Assembly: GCA_963738305.1 (NCBI GenBank)
Contig: CAVTVU010000007.1
Coordinates: 1-64,000 of the forward strand
Origin: JBBRHQ01 sp963738305
GTDB taxonomy: Bacteria; Actinomycetota; Thermoleophilia; Solirubrobacterales; 70-9
DNA: 64,000 bases
Direction of reading: 5' to 3'
Shown here one piece after another: positions 52,599-62,808 of the stretch. The notes under the pieces were generated by a model. The model was not told the origin of the DNA and made no database searches. It was given only the letters and a program-made list of their open reading frames with translations. The translations under genes were made by a program, and so were the position numbers. Position 1 is the first letter of the stretch. The number at the start of each line of letters is the position of its first letter.

Positions 52599-53915
52599 TC
52601 AGCCGCCCGTGACGTCCTTGGCGAAGGTCTCGAAGGCCGTCAGGTAGCGCTCGAGGTCCTCATCGGAGTGGGCGATCGAGAGCGTCCACTCCTCCTCGAC
52701 CCCGGGGGTCATGAAGATGCCGTGGTTCATGTGGTAGAGCCAGGCGAGGGTCGATAGCTCGTCGTCGACCTTGGTCAGGTAGTCGCGGTACTCGTACATC
52801 GGCTCGGGGGAGAAGATGACGCACCCCTTGGCGCCCAGGCCCTGCGTGTAGGCGGGCAGACCGTACTCGTCAATCACCCCCTGGCAGCCTTCGAGCAGCG
52901 CGTCGTTCTTCCTCTCCAATTCGCCGTAGGCATCCTCGGTCAGCACCTCGTTCAGGGTCGCCTCCGAAGCCGCCATGACCAGCGGGTTGCCGTTGAAGGT
53001 GCCGATCTGGTGCACCTTGTCGGTGGCGACCACCTCGCCGAGCTCGGCGGTCATCCCGATCGCTCCTCCGGGATAGCCTCCGCAAACGGCCTTGGCCAGG
53101 GTGACCATGTCGGGCTGGACGCCGAAGCGCTGGGTGGCTCCTCCGTAGGCGATCGTGGCGCCCGTCTTCACCTCGTCGAAGATCAGCTGGACGCCGTGCT
53201 CCGTGCAGAGCTCGCGGACCCGCTCGAGATAGCCCTCGCGCGGGGGGATGATGTTGATGTTCATCATCGCCGGCTCCATTATCAGGCCGGCGATCTTGCC
53301 TTCGTGCTCCTTGAGGATCCCCTCGAGGATTCCAGCGTCGTTGAAGGGCACCGGAACCGTGAGGTCGGTGATCGCCTTCGGGTACCCCTCGCCGAACGGG
53401 ACCGGGTTCGGGCTCTCCCGTGGCCCGAGCTCCTCCAGCCCCGGATAACAGGAAACCATCACCGCGTCGTGGTGGCCATCGTAGGAGCCCTCGATCTTGA
53501 CGATCATGTCGCGCCCGGTGGCTCCGCGGGCGAGGTGGATCGCCGACATCGTCGACTCCGTCCCGGAGTTGCTGAAGCGCCACTGGGGGAGGTTGAACCG
53601 CCGGGCCAGCTCCTCTGCGACCGCGATCGAGCCCCCGGTCGGGGCCGCGAAGTGGGTGCCCTGGTCGACCCTGGCCTTGACCGCGGCGCCGACGATCGGG
53701 TTGGCATGGCCGATGCACATGACGCCGAAGCCGTTGTGGAAGTCCACGTACTCGGCGCCGTCCACGTCCCAGACCCGCGAGCCCTCGCCGCGCTCGATGT
53801 AGACCGGCCAGGGATCGGTCGCCTGGAAGGAGGAGGGGACCCCGTTGGGCATCACCCGGGTCGCGCGCTGGAAGTACTCGCTGGAGGTGCCGGTGCGCTC
53901 CTTGTAGGCGCTCAT
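52599..53915 (-). CDS. class III aminotransferase, glutamate-1-semialdehyde aminomutase-like
   Basis: A 438-residue PLP enzyme. It has VDFHNGFGVMCIGHANPIV, the PLP phosphate site SNSGTESTMSAIHLARGATG, EGSYDGHHD, LIFDEVKTG and the Schiff-base Lys in TLAKAVCGGYPGG. The layout is HemL-like, but a tetrapyrrole role is not certain since close relatives act as general aminotransferases. ATG 53915 has AGGAG just upstream. It follows a ferredoxin/acyl-CoA synthetase block on the same strand. Confidence 0.88.
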   Translation of the reverse strand: MSAYKERTGTSSEYFQRATRVMPNGVPSSFQATDPWPVYIERGEGSRVWDVDGAEYVDFHNGFGVMCIGHANPIVGAAVKARVDQGTHFAAPTGGSIAVAEELARRFNLPQWRFSNSGTESTMSAIHLARGATGRDMIVKIEGSYDGHHDAVMVSCYPGLEELGPRESPNPVPFGEGYPKAITDLTVPVPFNDAGILEGILKEHEGKIAGLIMEPAMMNINIIPPREGYLERVRELCTEHGVQLIFDEVKTGATIAYGGATQRFGVQPDMVTLAKAVCGGYPGGAIGMTAELGEVVATDKVHQIGTFNGNPLVMAASEATLNEVLTEDAYGELERKNDALLEGCQGVIDEYGLPAYTQGLGAKGCVIFSPEPMYEYRDYLTKVDDELSTLAWLYHMNHGIFMTPGVEEEWTLSIAHSDEDLERYLTAFETFAKDVTGG

Positions 53916-54083
53916 CTCCTGCTCGGTGAGCCCTTGATCCGCTCCCTATCGATGCTCTTTGTCGCCCCCGTGCTGCTCTCGACGCGACATGCGTCTCCTT
54001 CTTACTCGGTTTCGTGGAGCCTAACCGGACAAGCGGCCTCACCACCGTGACGTGGGACCTTTCAACCCCCCGCATATGGCGGC

Positions 54084-55537
54084 TCAAAGGTTCCACTCCT
54101 CCCTCAGCTGTGCCCGCTTGATCTTCCCGCTCGCGGTCTTCGGCAGCTCGTCGGCGAACTCGACGATGCGGGGGAACTTGTAGGGGGCCGTCTCGCGTTT
54201 GCAGTGCTCCTGGAGCTCGCGGGCCAACTCGCTCCGATCGCGCCCCGTCGCGCAGCACGACGACCGCGCGGACGACCGAGCCGCGCTCGGGATCGGGCGC
54301 GGCGACCGCCGCAGCCTCGGCGACCGAGGGGTGGGTAAGGAGGGCGGACTCGACCTCGAAGGGCCCGATCCGGTAGCCGGAGGAGAGGATGATGTCGTCG
54401 TCGCGGCCCTCGAAGAAGAGGTAGCCGTCCTCGGTCGGCGCGGACCAGGTCGCCCGGTCGCCCACCACTCGCCGTCGAAGCCCGAGCCGTCGAGGTAGCG
54501 GGAGAAGAAGGTCGGGCAGGAGGGGGCTCGAAGCTGCAGCTCGCCCTCGACCACGCGGGTCTCGAAGCCCGGCAGGGGCCGGCCCATCGAGTCCGGGCCG
54601 CACCGGCTCCCCGGCCAGGTTTCCGGTCACCTGGCCGGTCTCGGTCTGGCCGTAGCCGTCGGCGATCTCGATGCCCGTGGCCTCGCGGAAGGCGCGCGAT
54701 TACCTCGGGGTTCAGCGGCTCGCCGGCCGAGACCATTCGCCGCAGGGCCGGCAGCGGGCGCAGCTCTGTCCGCTTGGCCAGCATGCGGTACTCGGTCGGC
54801 GCCTGGCAGAGGACATTGACGCCCATCTGCTCCACCAGGTCGAGCCGCTCACCGGAGTCGAAGCGACCGTCCTGGATGACCGCGGTGGCGCCGGTGAGCC
54901 AGGGGGCGAGGAACACGTTGCGGGCGGACTTCGACCAGCCGGTCGCGGTCGTGCACCAGGCGATCTCGCCGCTCCGGCTCCCGAACCAATGCTCGGCCTG
55001 GGCGCTGTTCCCGTAGAGGTAGCGGTAGGAATGGACCACGCCGCGGGGGCCCCCGGTCGTTCCCGAGGTGAAGACGATCAGCGCGGAATCCTCGGGACTC
55101 ATCTCCGCAGCCTCCGCGGGGGTCTCCTGAGGGCGGTCCTCGTCGAGGGCACCGGCGACCTCCCCGAGGGTCATCGCCTCGACCCCGGCGGGCAGCTCGG
55201 CCAGGAGCGCCTCCTCGCCGACCGCGAGGGCGGGGGAGGCCGCGGCGACGCGATGCTCGAGGTCGTGGCGGCGAAGCTGCGTGTTGCAGGGGAGCGCCAC
55301 CGCGCCCATCCGCCAGCAGGCGAGCATTGCCAGGACCCACTCGATGCGGTTGCCGACCAGCATCAGGACGACGTCGCCGCGTTTGACCCCGCGCGCCGCG
55401 AAGGCGCCCGAGAGGCCGGCACTGCGGGCGATCAGCTCACCGAAGTGCCAGTCGCGCCGCCGGTGCTCGCGGTCGATGGCGATCACGCCGAGCTTCGAAG
55501 ACGGGAAGGACTCGAGCAGGTCCTCGACGAGGTTCAC
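54084..55537 (-). CDS. acyl-CoA synthetase (AMP-forming), frameshifted in its C-terminal third
   Basis: The first ~280 residues read cleanly from GTG 55537, with the AMP-binding motif ALIVFTSGTTGGPRGVVHSY and WFGSRSGEIAWCTTATGWSK. From ~54700 the reading frame changes about five times. The enzyme can still be followed: REATGIEIADGYGQTETGQV, MGRPLPGFETRVVEGELQL, DGYLFFEGRDDDIILSSGYR and the C-terminal catalytic Lys in ELPKTASGKIKRAQL. Each break is a single added or missing base, mostly in short G/C runs, so sequencing error is likely. It resembles medium-chain acyl-CoA synthetases. Confidence 0.8.
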
Positions 55538-55573
55538 GGGCGCAAGTCTGCCGCAGCAGCCCCGCCGCCGCGG

Positions 55574-55816
55574 CTACTCCTCGTAGTGCTTGTGGATCTT
55601 CACGGTGCCGTCAGGCGCCGCGTCCACGCAGAGGTCGCAGAGGACGCACTCGTCGAGGTTCGAGGCGACGATCTCGACCCCGCCGTCGCCGGCCTCGAAG
55701 ATGTCGACCGGGCAGACTTCCTCCAGCCGTTTTGCGAGCTCGGCGTCGCCGGCGACCGAGGCGTCTACCTCGACCGCGATGAAGGTCCCGTCGAGCTGGC
55801 CCGGCTCGCCGCTCAA
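55574..55816 (-). CDS. FixX-like [4Fe-4S] ferredoxin
   Basis: An 80-residue protein with four cysteines: one in EVCPVDIFEAG and three in ECVLCDLCVDAAPDG. The order CP first and CxxCxxC last matches FixX and the ferredoxin part of ETF-quinone oxidoreductase. TTG 55816 overlaps the sucD stop (TTGA), so it is translationally coupled to an acyl-CoA-ligase operon. It would carry electrons between soluble enzymes. Confidence 0.8.
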   Translation of the reverse strand: MSGEPGQLDGTFIAVEVDASVAGDAELAKRLEEVCPVDIFEAGDGGVEIVASNLDECVLCDLCVDAAPDGTVKIHKHYEE

Positions 55817-56727
55817 GCCGCCTCCAGCCTCTCCTTGACGGCGGCCGGGATCTCGTCGATCCGCTCGACCACCCGGATCCCGGCGGACTCGAGGCGGGCG
55901 ATCTTCTCTGTCGCCGTGTCCTCCTTGCCCTCGACGATCGTCCCGGCGTGCCCGAAGCTCATTCCCTGCATCTCGGCGTCGTCCATGAACTTTCCGGCCA
56001 TGAAGGCGACTATCGGGAGCCGCGAGTCGTTCTCCGCCACCCATTCGGAGAGCTGGGCCTCCATCCGGCCGCCCGGCTCCGTGTAGATGACGATCGCCTT
56101 CGTCTGCTCGTCCGCCTCGAAGTGGGGCATCAGCTCCGCGTAGGTGGAGCCGATGATCGCGTCGCCGCCGATCGAGATCGCGGTTGACACCCCGAGCCCA
56201 GCTTGCGTCAGTGAGGACGAGATCTCGGTCGTCATCCCGCCCGAACGCGACATCACCCCGACAGCGCCGGGAGCGTACGCCTTCGCTGCGTCCTTCGCGG
56301 GACCGCCGATGCCGCCCATCTTGCAGACCCCGGGGACGATCAGGCCGAGGCAGTTGGGGCCGATGATGCGGGCCTCGCGCATCGCCGCAAGCTCGACCAT
56401 CTCGGCCACGTCACGTCGGGGGATCCGTTCGGTGACGACGACGATCAGCTTCACGCCGTTCTCGATCGCCTCGAGCACGGCGTCCTTGGTGAAGGCAGGG
56501 GGGACGGTGACAACCGACCCGTCGACCGGCGCGCCATGGTGGTCGACCGCCTGGGCGACGGTGTCGAAGACGGGGACGCCGTGCACCTCGCGCCCCTTGC
56601 GCCCAGGCGTGACGCCGCCCACCACCCGGGAGCCGTAGTCGAGGCACTCGCGAGTCAGGTTGACCGCCTCCCGCCCGGTGATCCCCTGCACGATGAAGGT
56701 GGTGTCCTCAGTGAGCAGGATGCTCAC
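55813..56727 (-). CDS. sucD: succinyl-CoA synthetase-type ligase, alpha subunit
   Basis: A 304-residue subunit. The CoA-binding Rossmann start is FIVQGITGREAVNLTRECL, PNCLGLIVPGV is conserved, and the phosphohistidine is in MSFGHAGTIVEG. With the beta subunit it would convert acyl-CoA plus ADP/Pi to acid plus ATP. GTG 56727 overlaps the sucC stop. The substrate could be succinate or another dicarboxylate. Confidence 0.92.
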   Translation of the reverse strand: MSILLTEDTTFIVQGITGREAVNLTRECLDYGSRVVGGVTPGRKGREVHGVPVFDTVAQAVDHHGAPVDGSVVTVPPAFTKDAVLEAIENGVKLIVVVTERIPRRDVAEMVELAAMREARIIGPNCLGLIVPGVCKMGGIGGPAKDAAKAYAPGAVGVMSRSGGMTTEISSSLTQAGLGVSTAISIGGDAIIGSTYAELMPHFEADEQTKAIVIYTEPGGRMEAQLSEWVAENDSRLPIVAFMAGKFMDDAEMQGMSFGHAGTIVEGKEDTATEKIARLESAGIRVVERIDEIPAAVKERLEAA

Positions 56728-57941
56728 GCCGCTGCCCCCTGGATCTTCGCCACCGCTCTTCCCGCCGCCTCCCACATGCTCACCGAGCGGTCGCAGTACT
56801 CGACGCCGTAGCGCTCGAGGATCTTGAAGCCCTCCTCCTCCCAGGCGCCGGGGATGCGGAATATCGCGATCGTCTCCGCCGGGTCCCTCCCGAGCTCCAG
56901 GCAGGCCTTGATCACACCGCGGGCGACGATGTCGACGCGGGTGTTGGAGACGATCGACATCATCACCGCGATCTTCGTGACCCCCTCCTTCTCGAGCACC
57001 TCCTTGGCCAATCCGCAGGACTTGGCGACCGAAGGGTTGCCGCCGATCTCGGAGTAGTTGGCCGGCCGGCCGCCCTGGCTGCTCACGGCGTCGGTCAGGG
57101 TCAGCGAGCCGCCGCCGGCGCCGATCACCAGGCCGAGGTTGCCCTCGAAGCCGTGGTCCTTGCCCTGGATCACGCCGCGGTGGTCGGCGGCGTCGATGGC
57201 CGCCACGTTGCGCTCGAACTCGCTCGGCTCATACGGCTCGCGCGTGTCGTCGGGGGCGATCCCGAGCTCGCCCTCGAGCAGCGCCTTCTGGCGCGGCTTC
57301 GCCTCGTTCTCCATCTCCATGTGGGCGTCGAGGGCGACGAAGCTGCCGTCGTTGAGCTCGGCCAGCGGGTTGATCTCGGCCAGCGTCATGTCGCGGTCGC
57401 GAAATAGCCGCGCCAGGCGTGCGAGCACCGGCGTCGCGCGATTCAGCTGCGAGCCGGTGACTCCGGTGGCCGCGATCACCTGCTTCGCCTCGAAATCGGA
57501 GATCGGCAGAAGGTTGGAGAGATGGCCGCGGCCGACGTGGTCGGGATGCTGCTCCGCGACCTGCTCGATGTCGATCCCGCCCATATCGCTGAACAGCATC
57601 AGCGGCTGCTTGCGGGTGCCGTCCCAGACGACACCCGCGTAGTACTCCTGCTTGATCTCGGCCTTGGGGTCGACCAGGACGCCGCGCGGCATGTGCCCGC
57701 CGATCTCCAACTCGAGGATCGTGGCCGCATGGCGCTCGGCCTCCTCCGGCGTCTCGGCGAACTTCACCCCGCCGGCCTTCATCCGCCCGCCGCTCAACAC
57801 CTGCGACTTGATTACGACCGGCCCGCCGATCTTCTCGGCGGCCGAACGGGCCTCCTCGGCGGTGCGGCAGAACCCGTACTGCGTGACCGGGATGCCGGCC
57901 AGCTCGACGATCCGGCGGGACTCGTACTCGAAGAAGCGCAT
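56724..57941 (-). CDS. sucC: succinyl-CoA synthetase-type ligase, beta subunit (ATP-grasp)
   Basis: A 405-residue subunit. The ATP-grasp domain opens with FFEYESRRIVELAGIPVTQY and VVIKSQVLSGGRMKAGGV. AEINPLAEL holds metal ligands, and the C-terminal CoA-ligase domain contains NPSVAKSCGLAKEVLE. It is somewhat divergent from housekeeping SucC (for example DHVGRGHLSNLLPISDF), so a malate-CoA or other dicarboxylate-CoA ligase is possible. It leads the coupled run sucC-sucD-ferredoxin. Confidence 0.88.
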   Translation of the reverse strand: MRFFEYESRRIVELAGIPVTQYGFCRTAEEARSAAEKIGGPVVIKSQVLSGGRMKAGGVKFAETPEEAERHAATILELEIGGHMPRGVLVDPKAEIKQEYYAGVVWDGTRKQPLMLFSDMGGIDIEQVAEQHPDHVGRGHLSNLLPISDFEAKQVIAATGVTGSQLNRATPVLARLARLFRDRDMTLAEINPLAELNDGSFVALDAHMEMENEAKPRQKALLEGELGIAPDDTREPYEPSEFERNVAAIDAADHRGVIQGKDHGFEGNLGLVIGAGGGSLTLTDAVSSQGGRPANYSEIGGNPSVAKSCGLAKEVLEKEGVTKIAVMMSIVSNTRVDIVARGVIKACLELGRDPAETIAIFRIPGAWEEEGFKILERYGVEYCDRSVSMWEAAGRAVAKIQGAAA

Positions 57942-58041
57942 GAGCGGGCGGGAACCCTACTTCAACCGGGGCCGGCACGCGCCGGTCCGGCCGCCTCCTC
58001 GCGGCGCTAATCTGCCCCGCCCATCCTCCGAGGAGGAGCAG

Positions 58042-58341
58042 ATGCCGAAGTCAGCGCCGCCGGCCGGCGCAATCGCAATTCTCATCGCGGCACTGACCCT
58101 CTCATCGTGCGGCGCGACGGTGATCGACGACGGCAAGGCGGAGGACCAGATCAGGGCGAACGTCGAGCACAACACCGGGGTCGATGTCTCGGTGCAGTGC
58201 CCGACCGGGGTCGAGGTCTCCCCGGGGCGCACCTTCTCCTGCACGGTCACGACCCGCAAGGGCAGGCAGGCTGAAGCGGTGCTGCGGATCCTCAATTCGG
58301 ACGCCGACGTCCATTTCATCGCGCTGAAGCCGCTCAAGTAG
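58042..58341 (+). CDS. DUF4333 lipoprotein
   Basis: A 99-residue lipoprotein. The signal is AILIAALTLSSCGAT. The mature part has VQCPTGVEVSPGRTFSCTVT with two Cys, the actinobacterial DUF4333 pattern, which probably forms a disulfide. ATG 58042 has GAGGAGGAG upstream. Function unknown. It is divergent from sucC. Confidence 0.85.
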   Translation: MPKSAPPAGAIAILIAALTLSSCGATVIDDGKAEDQIRANVEHNTGVDVSVQCPTGVEVSPGRTFSCTVTTRKGRQAEAVLRILNSDADVHFIALKPLK

Positions 58342-58461
58342 CGGATGTCACTTGATTGACGCGGTCGGGCCGCGGCGCAAGGTGAGGTCCGGCAGAATGG
58401 TTGTGGGGACAGAGGGGAGATGTCGGGACTGAGCTAGACAAGGAGTAGTGAGAACCCACCC

Positions 58462-60272
58462 GTGAGCCAGACGACCGCTGCCACCGCGCCGACCAAGCAC
58501 GCCGAGCTGATCTCCTGGATCGAGGAGATCGCCGAGCTGACCCAACCCGATGCGATCCACTGGTGTGACGGGTCGGCGGAGGAGTACGACCGCCTCGCCG
58601 CCGAGTTGGTCGAGGCCGGCACCTTCGAGCAACTCTCGGAGGCCAAGCGCCCGAACTCCTACCTGGCGCTGTCGGATCCCGAGGACGTCGCTCGGGTCGA
58701 GGACCGGACCTTCATCTGCTCTGAGCAGGAGGGCGACGCCGGGCCGAACAACAACTGGACCGATCCCGATCAGATGCGGGAGACGCTGAACGACCTCTTC
58801 AGCGGCTCGATGAAGGGCCGCACGATGTACGTGGTCCCGTTCTCGATGGGCCCGATCGGCTCTCACATCTCCCACATCGGCGTGCAGCTCACCGACTCCG
58901 CCTACGTGGCGGTCTCGATGCGGATCATGACCCGTATGGGCGCCGGCGCGCTGGAGGTGCTCGGCAAGGACGGCGCCTTCGTCCCCTGCGTGCACTCGGT
59001 CGGGATGCCGCTTCCCTCCGGCGAGGAGGACGTGCCCTGGCCGTGCAACGCCGACAACAAGTACATCGTCCACTTCCCCGAGACGCGCGAGATCTGGTCC
59101 TACGGCTCGGGCTACGGCGGCAACGCCCTCCTGGGCAAGAAGTGCTTCGCACTGCGGATCGCTTCGGTCATGGCCCGCGATCAGGGTTGGATGGCGGAGC
59201 ACATGCTGATCCTCAAGCTGACCTCGCCGAAGGGCGGGGTGAAGTACCTGGCGGGCGCCTTCCCCTCGGCATGCGGCAAGACGAACCTCTCGATGATGAT
59301 CCCGAGCCTGCCGGGTTGGAAGGTCGAGACGGTCGGGGACGACATCGCCTGGATGAAGATCGGGGAGGACGGCCGCTTCTACGCGGTCAACCCCGAGTAC
59401 GGCTTCTTCGGGGTCGCGCCGAACACCAGCCCGAAGACGAACCCCAACGCGTTGAAGACGATCGCCGAGAACTCGATCTTCACCAACTGCGCCATGACCG
59501 ACGACGGCGACATCTGGTGGGAGGGGATGACCGAGGAGCCGCCGGCCCACCTGATCGACTGGCACGGGGAGGACTGGACGCCTGCCTCCGATACCCCGGC
59601 GGCGCATCCGAACGCGCGCTTCACGACTCCCGCGGCCCAGTGCCCGGCGATCGCTCCCGAATGGGAGGACCCGGCCGGGGTCCCGATCGACGCCTTCCTG
59701 TTCGGCGGGCGCCGTGCCACCGTGCTACCCCTCGTCCACGAGGCCTACGACTGGGAGCACGCGGTGTTCATGGGCGCGACCATGTCGTCCGAGACCACAG
59801 CGGCCCAGGCCGGCGCCGTCGGTGAGCTGCGCTTCGACCCGATGGCGATGCTGCCGTTCTGCGGCTACAACCTGGCCGACTACTTCGGCCACTGGCTGCG
59901 GATCGGCCGCCTCGACGACGTGCGACTGCCGCGCGTCTTCTACGTCAACTGGTTCCGTAAGGACTCCGAGGGCAGATTCCTCTGGCCCGGCTTCGGCGAG
60001 AACAGCCGCGTCCTCGAGTGGATCTTCCGCCGTTGCGACGATGAGGCCGGGGCGGTGGAGACGCCGATAGGGCTGCTTCCGGCCGAGGGCTCGATCAACG
60101 TCGAGGGCCTTGACGTCTCCGCGGAGGCGATGCGTGAGCTGACCACGCGTCGACGCCGACCAGGTGCGCGAGCAGCTTCCCCAGATGGAAGAGCACTTGC
60201 GAACTTCGGGGACCATCTGCCGGAGGAGGTGCGCGCCCAGCTCGACGGGCTGAAGGAGCGCCTGGCGGGTGA
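58462..60272 (+). CDS. pckG: phosphoenolpyruvate carboxykinase (GTP), with C-terminal frame breaks
   Basis: A ~600-residue gluconeogenic enzyme converting oxaloacetate and GTP to phosphoenolpyruvate. It has the GTP-type P-loop FPSACGKTNLSMM, GDDIAWMKIG and HAVFMGATMSSETTAA. Near 60150 an extra base shifts the frame; the correct reading (VDADQVREQLPQMEEHL) runs in another frame until ~60205, where it returns (FGDHLPEEVRAQLDGL). The true stop is probably the TGA at 60270-60272, overlapping the next gene's GTG. GTG 58462 is the start. Confidence 0.92.
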
Positions 60273-60521
60273 TCGTTTCGATCCTGATGCGCCGCCTGCG
60301 CGAGGGCAGGACCTACGAGGACTTCCGGGAGGCCTGGCTGCCCGACAAGGGCTTCGGCGTCCCGACGCGGGTAGTCAGCGCGCAGCGCCTCGAGGACCCG
60401 CGGGAGATCGTCACGATCGGGTTCAGCGACACCCGCGAGGCGCTTCTACGTGCAGGTCGCTGAGGCGACGACCATCGCCGAGGGACGAGCCGCGAGCGCG
60501 CTGAGCCGCTCGCGGAGATAG
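60269..60521 (+). CDS. small unknown protein, one frame break
   Basis: GTG 60269 gives IVSILMRRLREGRTYEDFRE and KGFGVPTRVVSAQRL, then IVTIGFSDTREA. After one extra base near 60441 it continues FYVQVAEATTIAEGRAASAL to TAG at 60521, ~84 residues in all. The beta-alpha-beta start resembles dimeric alpha/beta-barrel proteins but I do not recognise the family. It overlaps the end of pckG. Confidence 0.6.
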
Positions 60522-60531
60522 ACTCGACTCC

Positions 60532-61952
60532 ATGAGCGAGGAGACGACGAAGTTCCAGCTGCCAGAAGAGGCGATTCCGGCCTCCTGGGTCAACCTCCTG
60601 CCCGACCTGCCCGGCGAGCCGCTGCCGCCGCTCAACCCCGAGACCCGGGAGCCGGCCGGCCCGCCCGATCTGACCCCGATCTTCCCGATGGGGCTGATCG
60701 AGCAGGAGGTCTCGGCCGAGCCCGAGGTCGAGATCCCCGAGGAGGTACGCGAGATCTACAAGCTCTGGCGGCCGACCCCGCTGATCCGCGCCCGCCGCCT
60801 GGAGCGCGAGCTCGACACCCCGGCCCACATCTACTTCAAGTACGAGGGGGTCTCGCCGGCCGGCTCCCACAAGCCGAACACCGCCGTCCCCCAGGCCTAC
60901 TTCAACCGCGAGGCGGGGATCCGCAAACTGGCCACCGAGACCGGGGCGGGGCAGTGGGGCTCGGCGCTGGCGCTCGCCTGCCGGCTCTTCGGGATGGAGT
61001 GCGAGGTGTTCATGGTCGGGGTCTCCTACGACCAGAAGCCGTACCGCAGGGCGATGATCGAGACCTGGGGCGCGACCGTGCACCGCAGCCCCTCGGAGAG
61101 GACCGAGGCCGGGCGCTCGCAGGCCGACCACGCCACCGGCAGCCTCGGTATCGCCATCTCCGAGGCGGTCGAGGTCGCCGCCGGGAGCGAGGACACAACT
61201 ACTCGCTGGGGTCGGTGCTGAACCACGTCTGCCTGCACCAGACGGTGATCGGCACCGAGGCGATCGCCGCAATGGAGATGGCGGGGGAGTACCCCGACGT
61301 CGTCGTCGGCTGCGTCGGCGGCGGCTCGAACTTCGCCGGTATCGCCTACCCATTCATCCGGGCCAACCTGCGCGAGGGAAAGGAGACGCGCTTCGTCGCG
61401 GCCGAGCCGGCAGCCTGCCCGACCCTGACCCGGGGCGTCTATGCCTACGACTTCGGCGACACGGTCGGGATGACGCCGCTGATGCCGATGTACACGCTCG
61501 GCCACGACTTCGTGCCCCCGCCTGTCCACGCCGGCGGACTGCGATACCACGGCGACGCGCCGAGCCTCTGCGCCTTGGTCAAGGCCGGGATCGTCGAGGC
61601 GAAGGCGATCCCCCAGAACGCCGCTTTCGAATCGGCCGTCCGCTTCGCCGGCTGCGAGGGGATCATCCCGGCGCCCGAGCCCGCGCACGCGATCCGAGCG
61701 ACCTTCGACGAGGCCGAGGCGGCCAAGCAGGCGGGGGAGGAGCGGGTGATCCTGGTCAACGTCTGCGGCCACGGCCACTTCGACATGGCCGCCTACAGCG
61801 CCTACCACGCCGGCCAGCTCGAGGACCTCGAGTTCTCCGAGGCCGAGATGGAGGCGGCGCTCGAGCGCCTGCCCGAGGCGCCGGCGATCGCCTTAGGAAC
61901 GAGCACCTTGTGGCGGCCCCGCCGCCTCACATGCCAGTTCGGCGTTATCTGA
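60532..61952 (+). CDS. trpB: TrpB2-type tryptophan synthase beta subunit, one frame break
   Basis: A ~450-residue PLP enzyme. The first part has FPMGLIEQEVSAEPEVEIPE and the TrpB2-specific PLP-Lys region YFKYEGVSPAGSHKPNTAVP. Near 61195 one base is missing; the frame then continues HNYSLGSVLNHVCLHQTVIG, CVGGGSNFAGIAYPF (PLP phosphate site) and VNVCGHGHFDMAAYSAY. TrpB2 enzymes work without TrpA and condense indole with serine. No trpA is nearby. The last ~15 residues run into a repeat, so the natural end is uncertain. Confidence 0.9.
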
Positions 61953-61965
61953 GCCGCGCCGGCAT
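61915..61965. repeat. degenerate inverted copy of the dispersed repeat
   Basis: GGCCCCGCCGCCTCACATGCC followed by GGCGTTATC and GCCGCGCCGGCATTTGC resembles the complement of the repeat at 24167, with weaker stems. It lies between the ends of convergent genes and overlaps the trpB 3' end. Confidence 0.5.
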
Positions 61966-61969
61966 TTGC

Positions 61970-62485
61970 CTATTGCTGGCGCAGGCGCTTGATCGCCTCC
62001 AGCGCCTCGATGTCGAGTTGGTCCTGGGGGCGTCCCGCGGCCCGCTTCATCGCGATCAGGTCGTCGGGGCTCGCGACCAGCACCGAGAAACCGTCGAGAT
62101 CGATCCGCTCGGCGTTGTGGCGCAACCGCTCGTAGCTGCGCACACCCGGTGTACGGCGCTGCACGTCGAGCCAACCCTCCGAGGTTTCGAGGGTCAGCAG
62201 CTCGACCCCCTGCAGGGTCCGCTCGTCGGGGACGAATGGCTGATCGGCCTCGACGCCACGCAGGCGGGCGTTCAGCTCGACCAGGACCCGGCTAAGCGCC
62301 TTGAGGTTCCCAGGGTCATGGGCGAAGGCGACGTCGAGATCGCGAGTGGTACGCGGATAGCCGAGCAAGAGCACGGCGACCCCCCCGATCACCACAAAAT
62401 CGACACCGCCGGCCACCAAGCGACGCAGCATCTCCCGGACGTTCAGATCCGGCCATTCTGCGGGGATCCGGTCCTTAGGATCCAT
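61970..62485 (-). CDS. nucleotidyltransferase-fold protein (AbiEii/DUF6036-like), putative toxin
   Basis: A 171-residue protein. It has VDFVVIGGVAVLLLGYPRTTRDLDVAF, the GG...D-x-D nucleotidyltransferase core, then VLVASPDDLIAMKRAAGRPQD typical of AbiEii/MenT-like proteins. It overlaps the upstream HTH gene by 11 bases, the usual layout of HTH-NTase toxin-antitoxin or phage-defence pairs. Toxicity is an inference. Confidence 0.8.
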   Translation of the reverse strand: MDPKDRIPAEWPDLNVREMLRRLVAGGVDFVVIGGVAVLLLGYPRTTRDLDVAFAHDPGNLKALSRVLVELNARLRGVEADQPFVPDERTLQGVELLTLETSEGWLDVQRRTPGVRSYERLRHNAERIDLDGFSVLVASPDDLIAMKRAAGRPQDQLDIEALEAIKRLRQQ

Positions 62486-62801
62486 CCGCAGCGGCAGCCC
62501 TGCCGCCGAATCGCTGCGCGAAATCGTAGAAGGACTCGAACTGGAGCAGCCGCTCGGCGGGGGGAAGACGCAGGCTGGCAGCGATCAGCGTCTCGTCGAT
62601 CCCCGCTGCGCGATCGAGATCAAGGACGAGGCGATGCCCGGTCGCAGCCACGACCTTGTTCAGGGTCGAGATCCTCGGATTCGCCCCCGCGGCCTCCAGC
62701 CGTGCGATCTCCGGCTGGCTGACGCCTGCGCGGCGCGCCAGCTCGGCCTGGGTGAGGCCGGCGGCCCTACGTGCGCGCTTGACAATAGCCGCGGCGTCCA
62801 T
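62475..62801 (-). CDS. XRE-family HTH protein, putative antitoxin
   Basis: A 108-residue protein. Residues ~5-60 are an XRE helix-turn-helix: ARRAAGLTQAELARRAGVSQ, then PEIARLEAAGANPRISTLNK. The C-terminal half (PPAERLLQFESFYDFAQRF) probably contacts its partner. A TATAA/TTATA inverted repeat just upstream may be its operator, consistent with autoregulation of the pair. Confidence 0.88.
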   Translation of the reverse strand: MDAAAIVKRARRAAGLTQAELARRAGVSQPEIARLEAAGANPRISTLNKVVAATGHRLVLDLDRAAGIDETLIAASLRLPPAERLLQFESFYDFAQRFGGRAAAADGS

Positions 62802-62808
62802 ACCGGGC

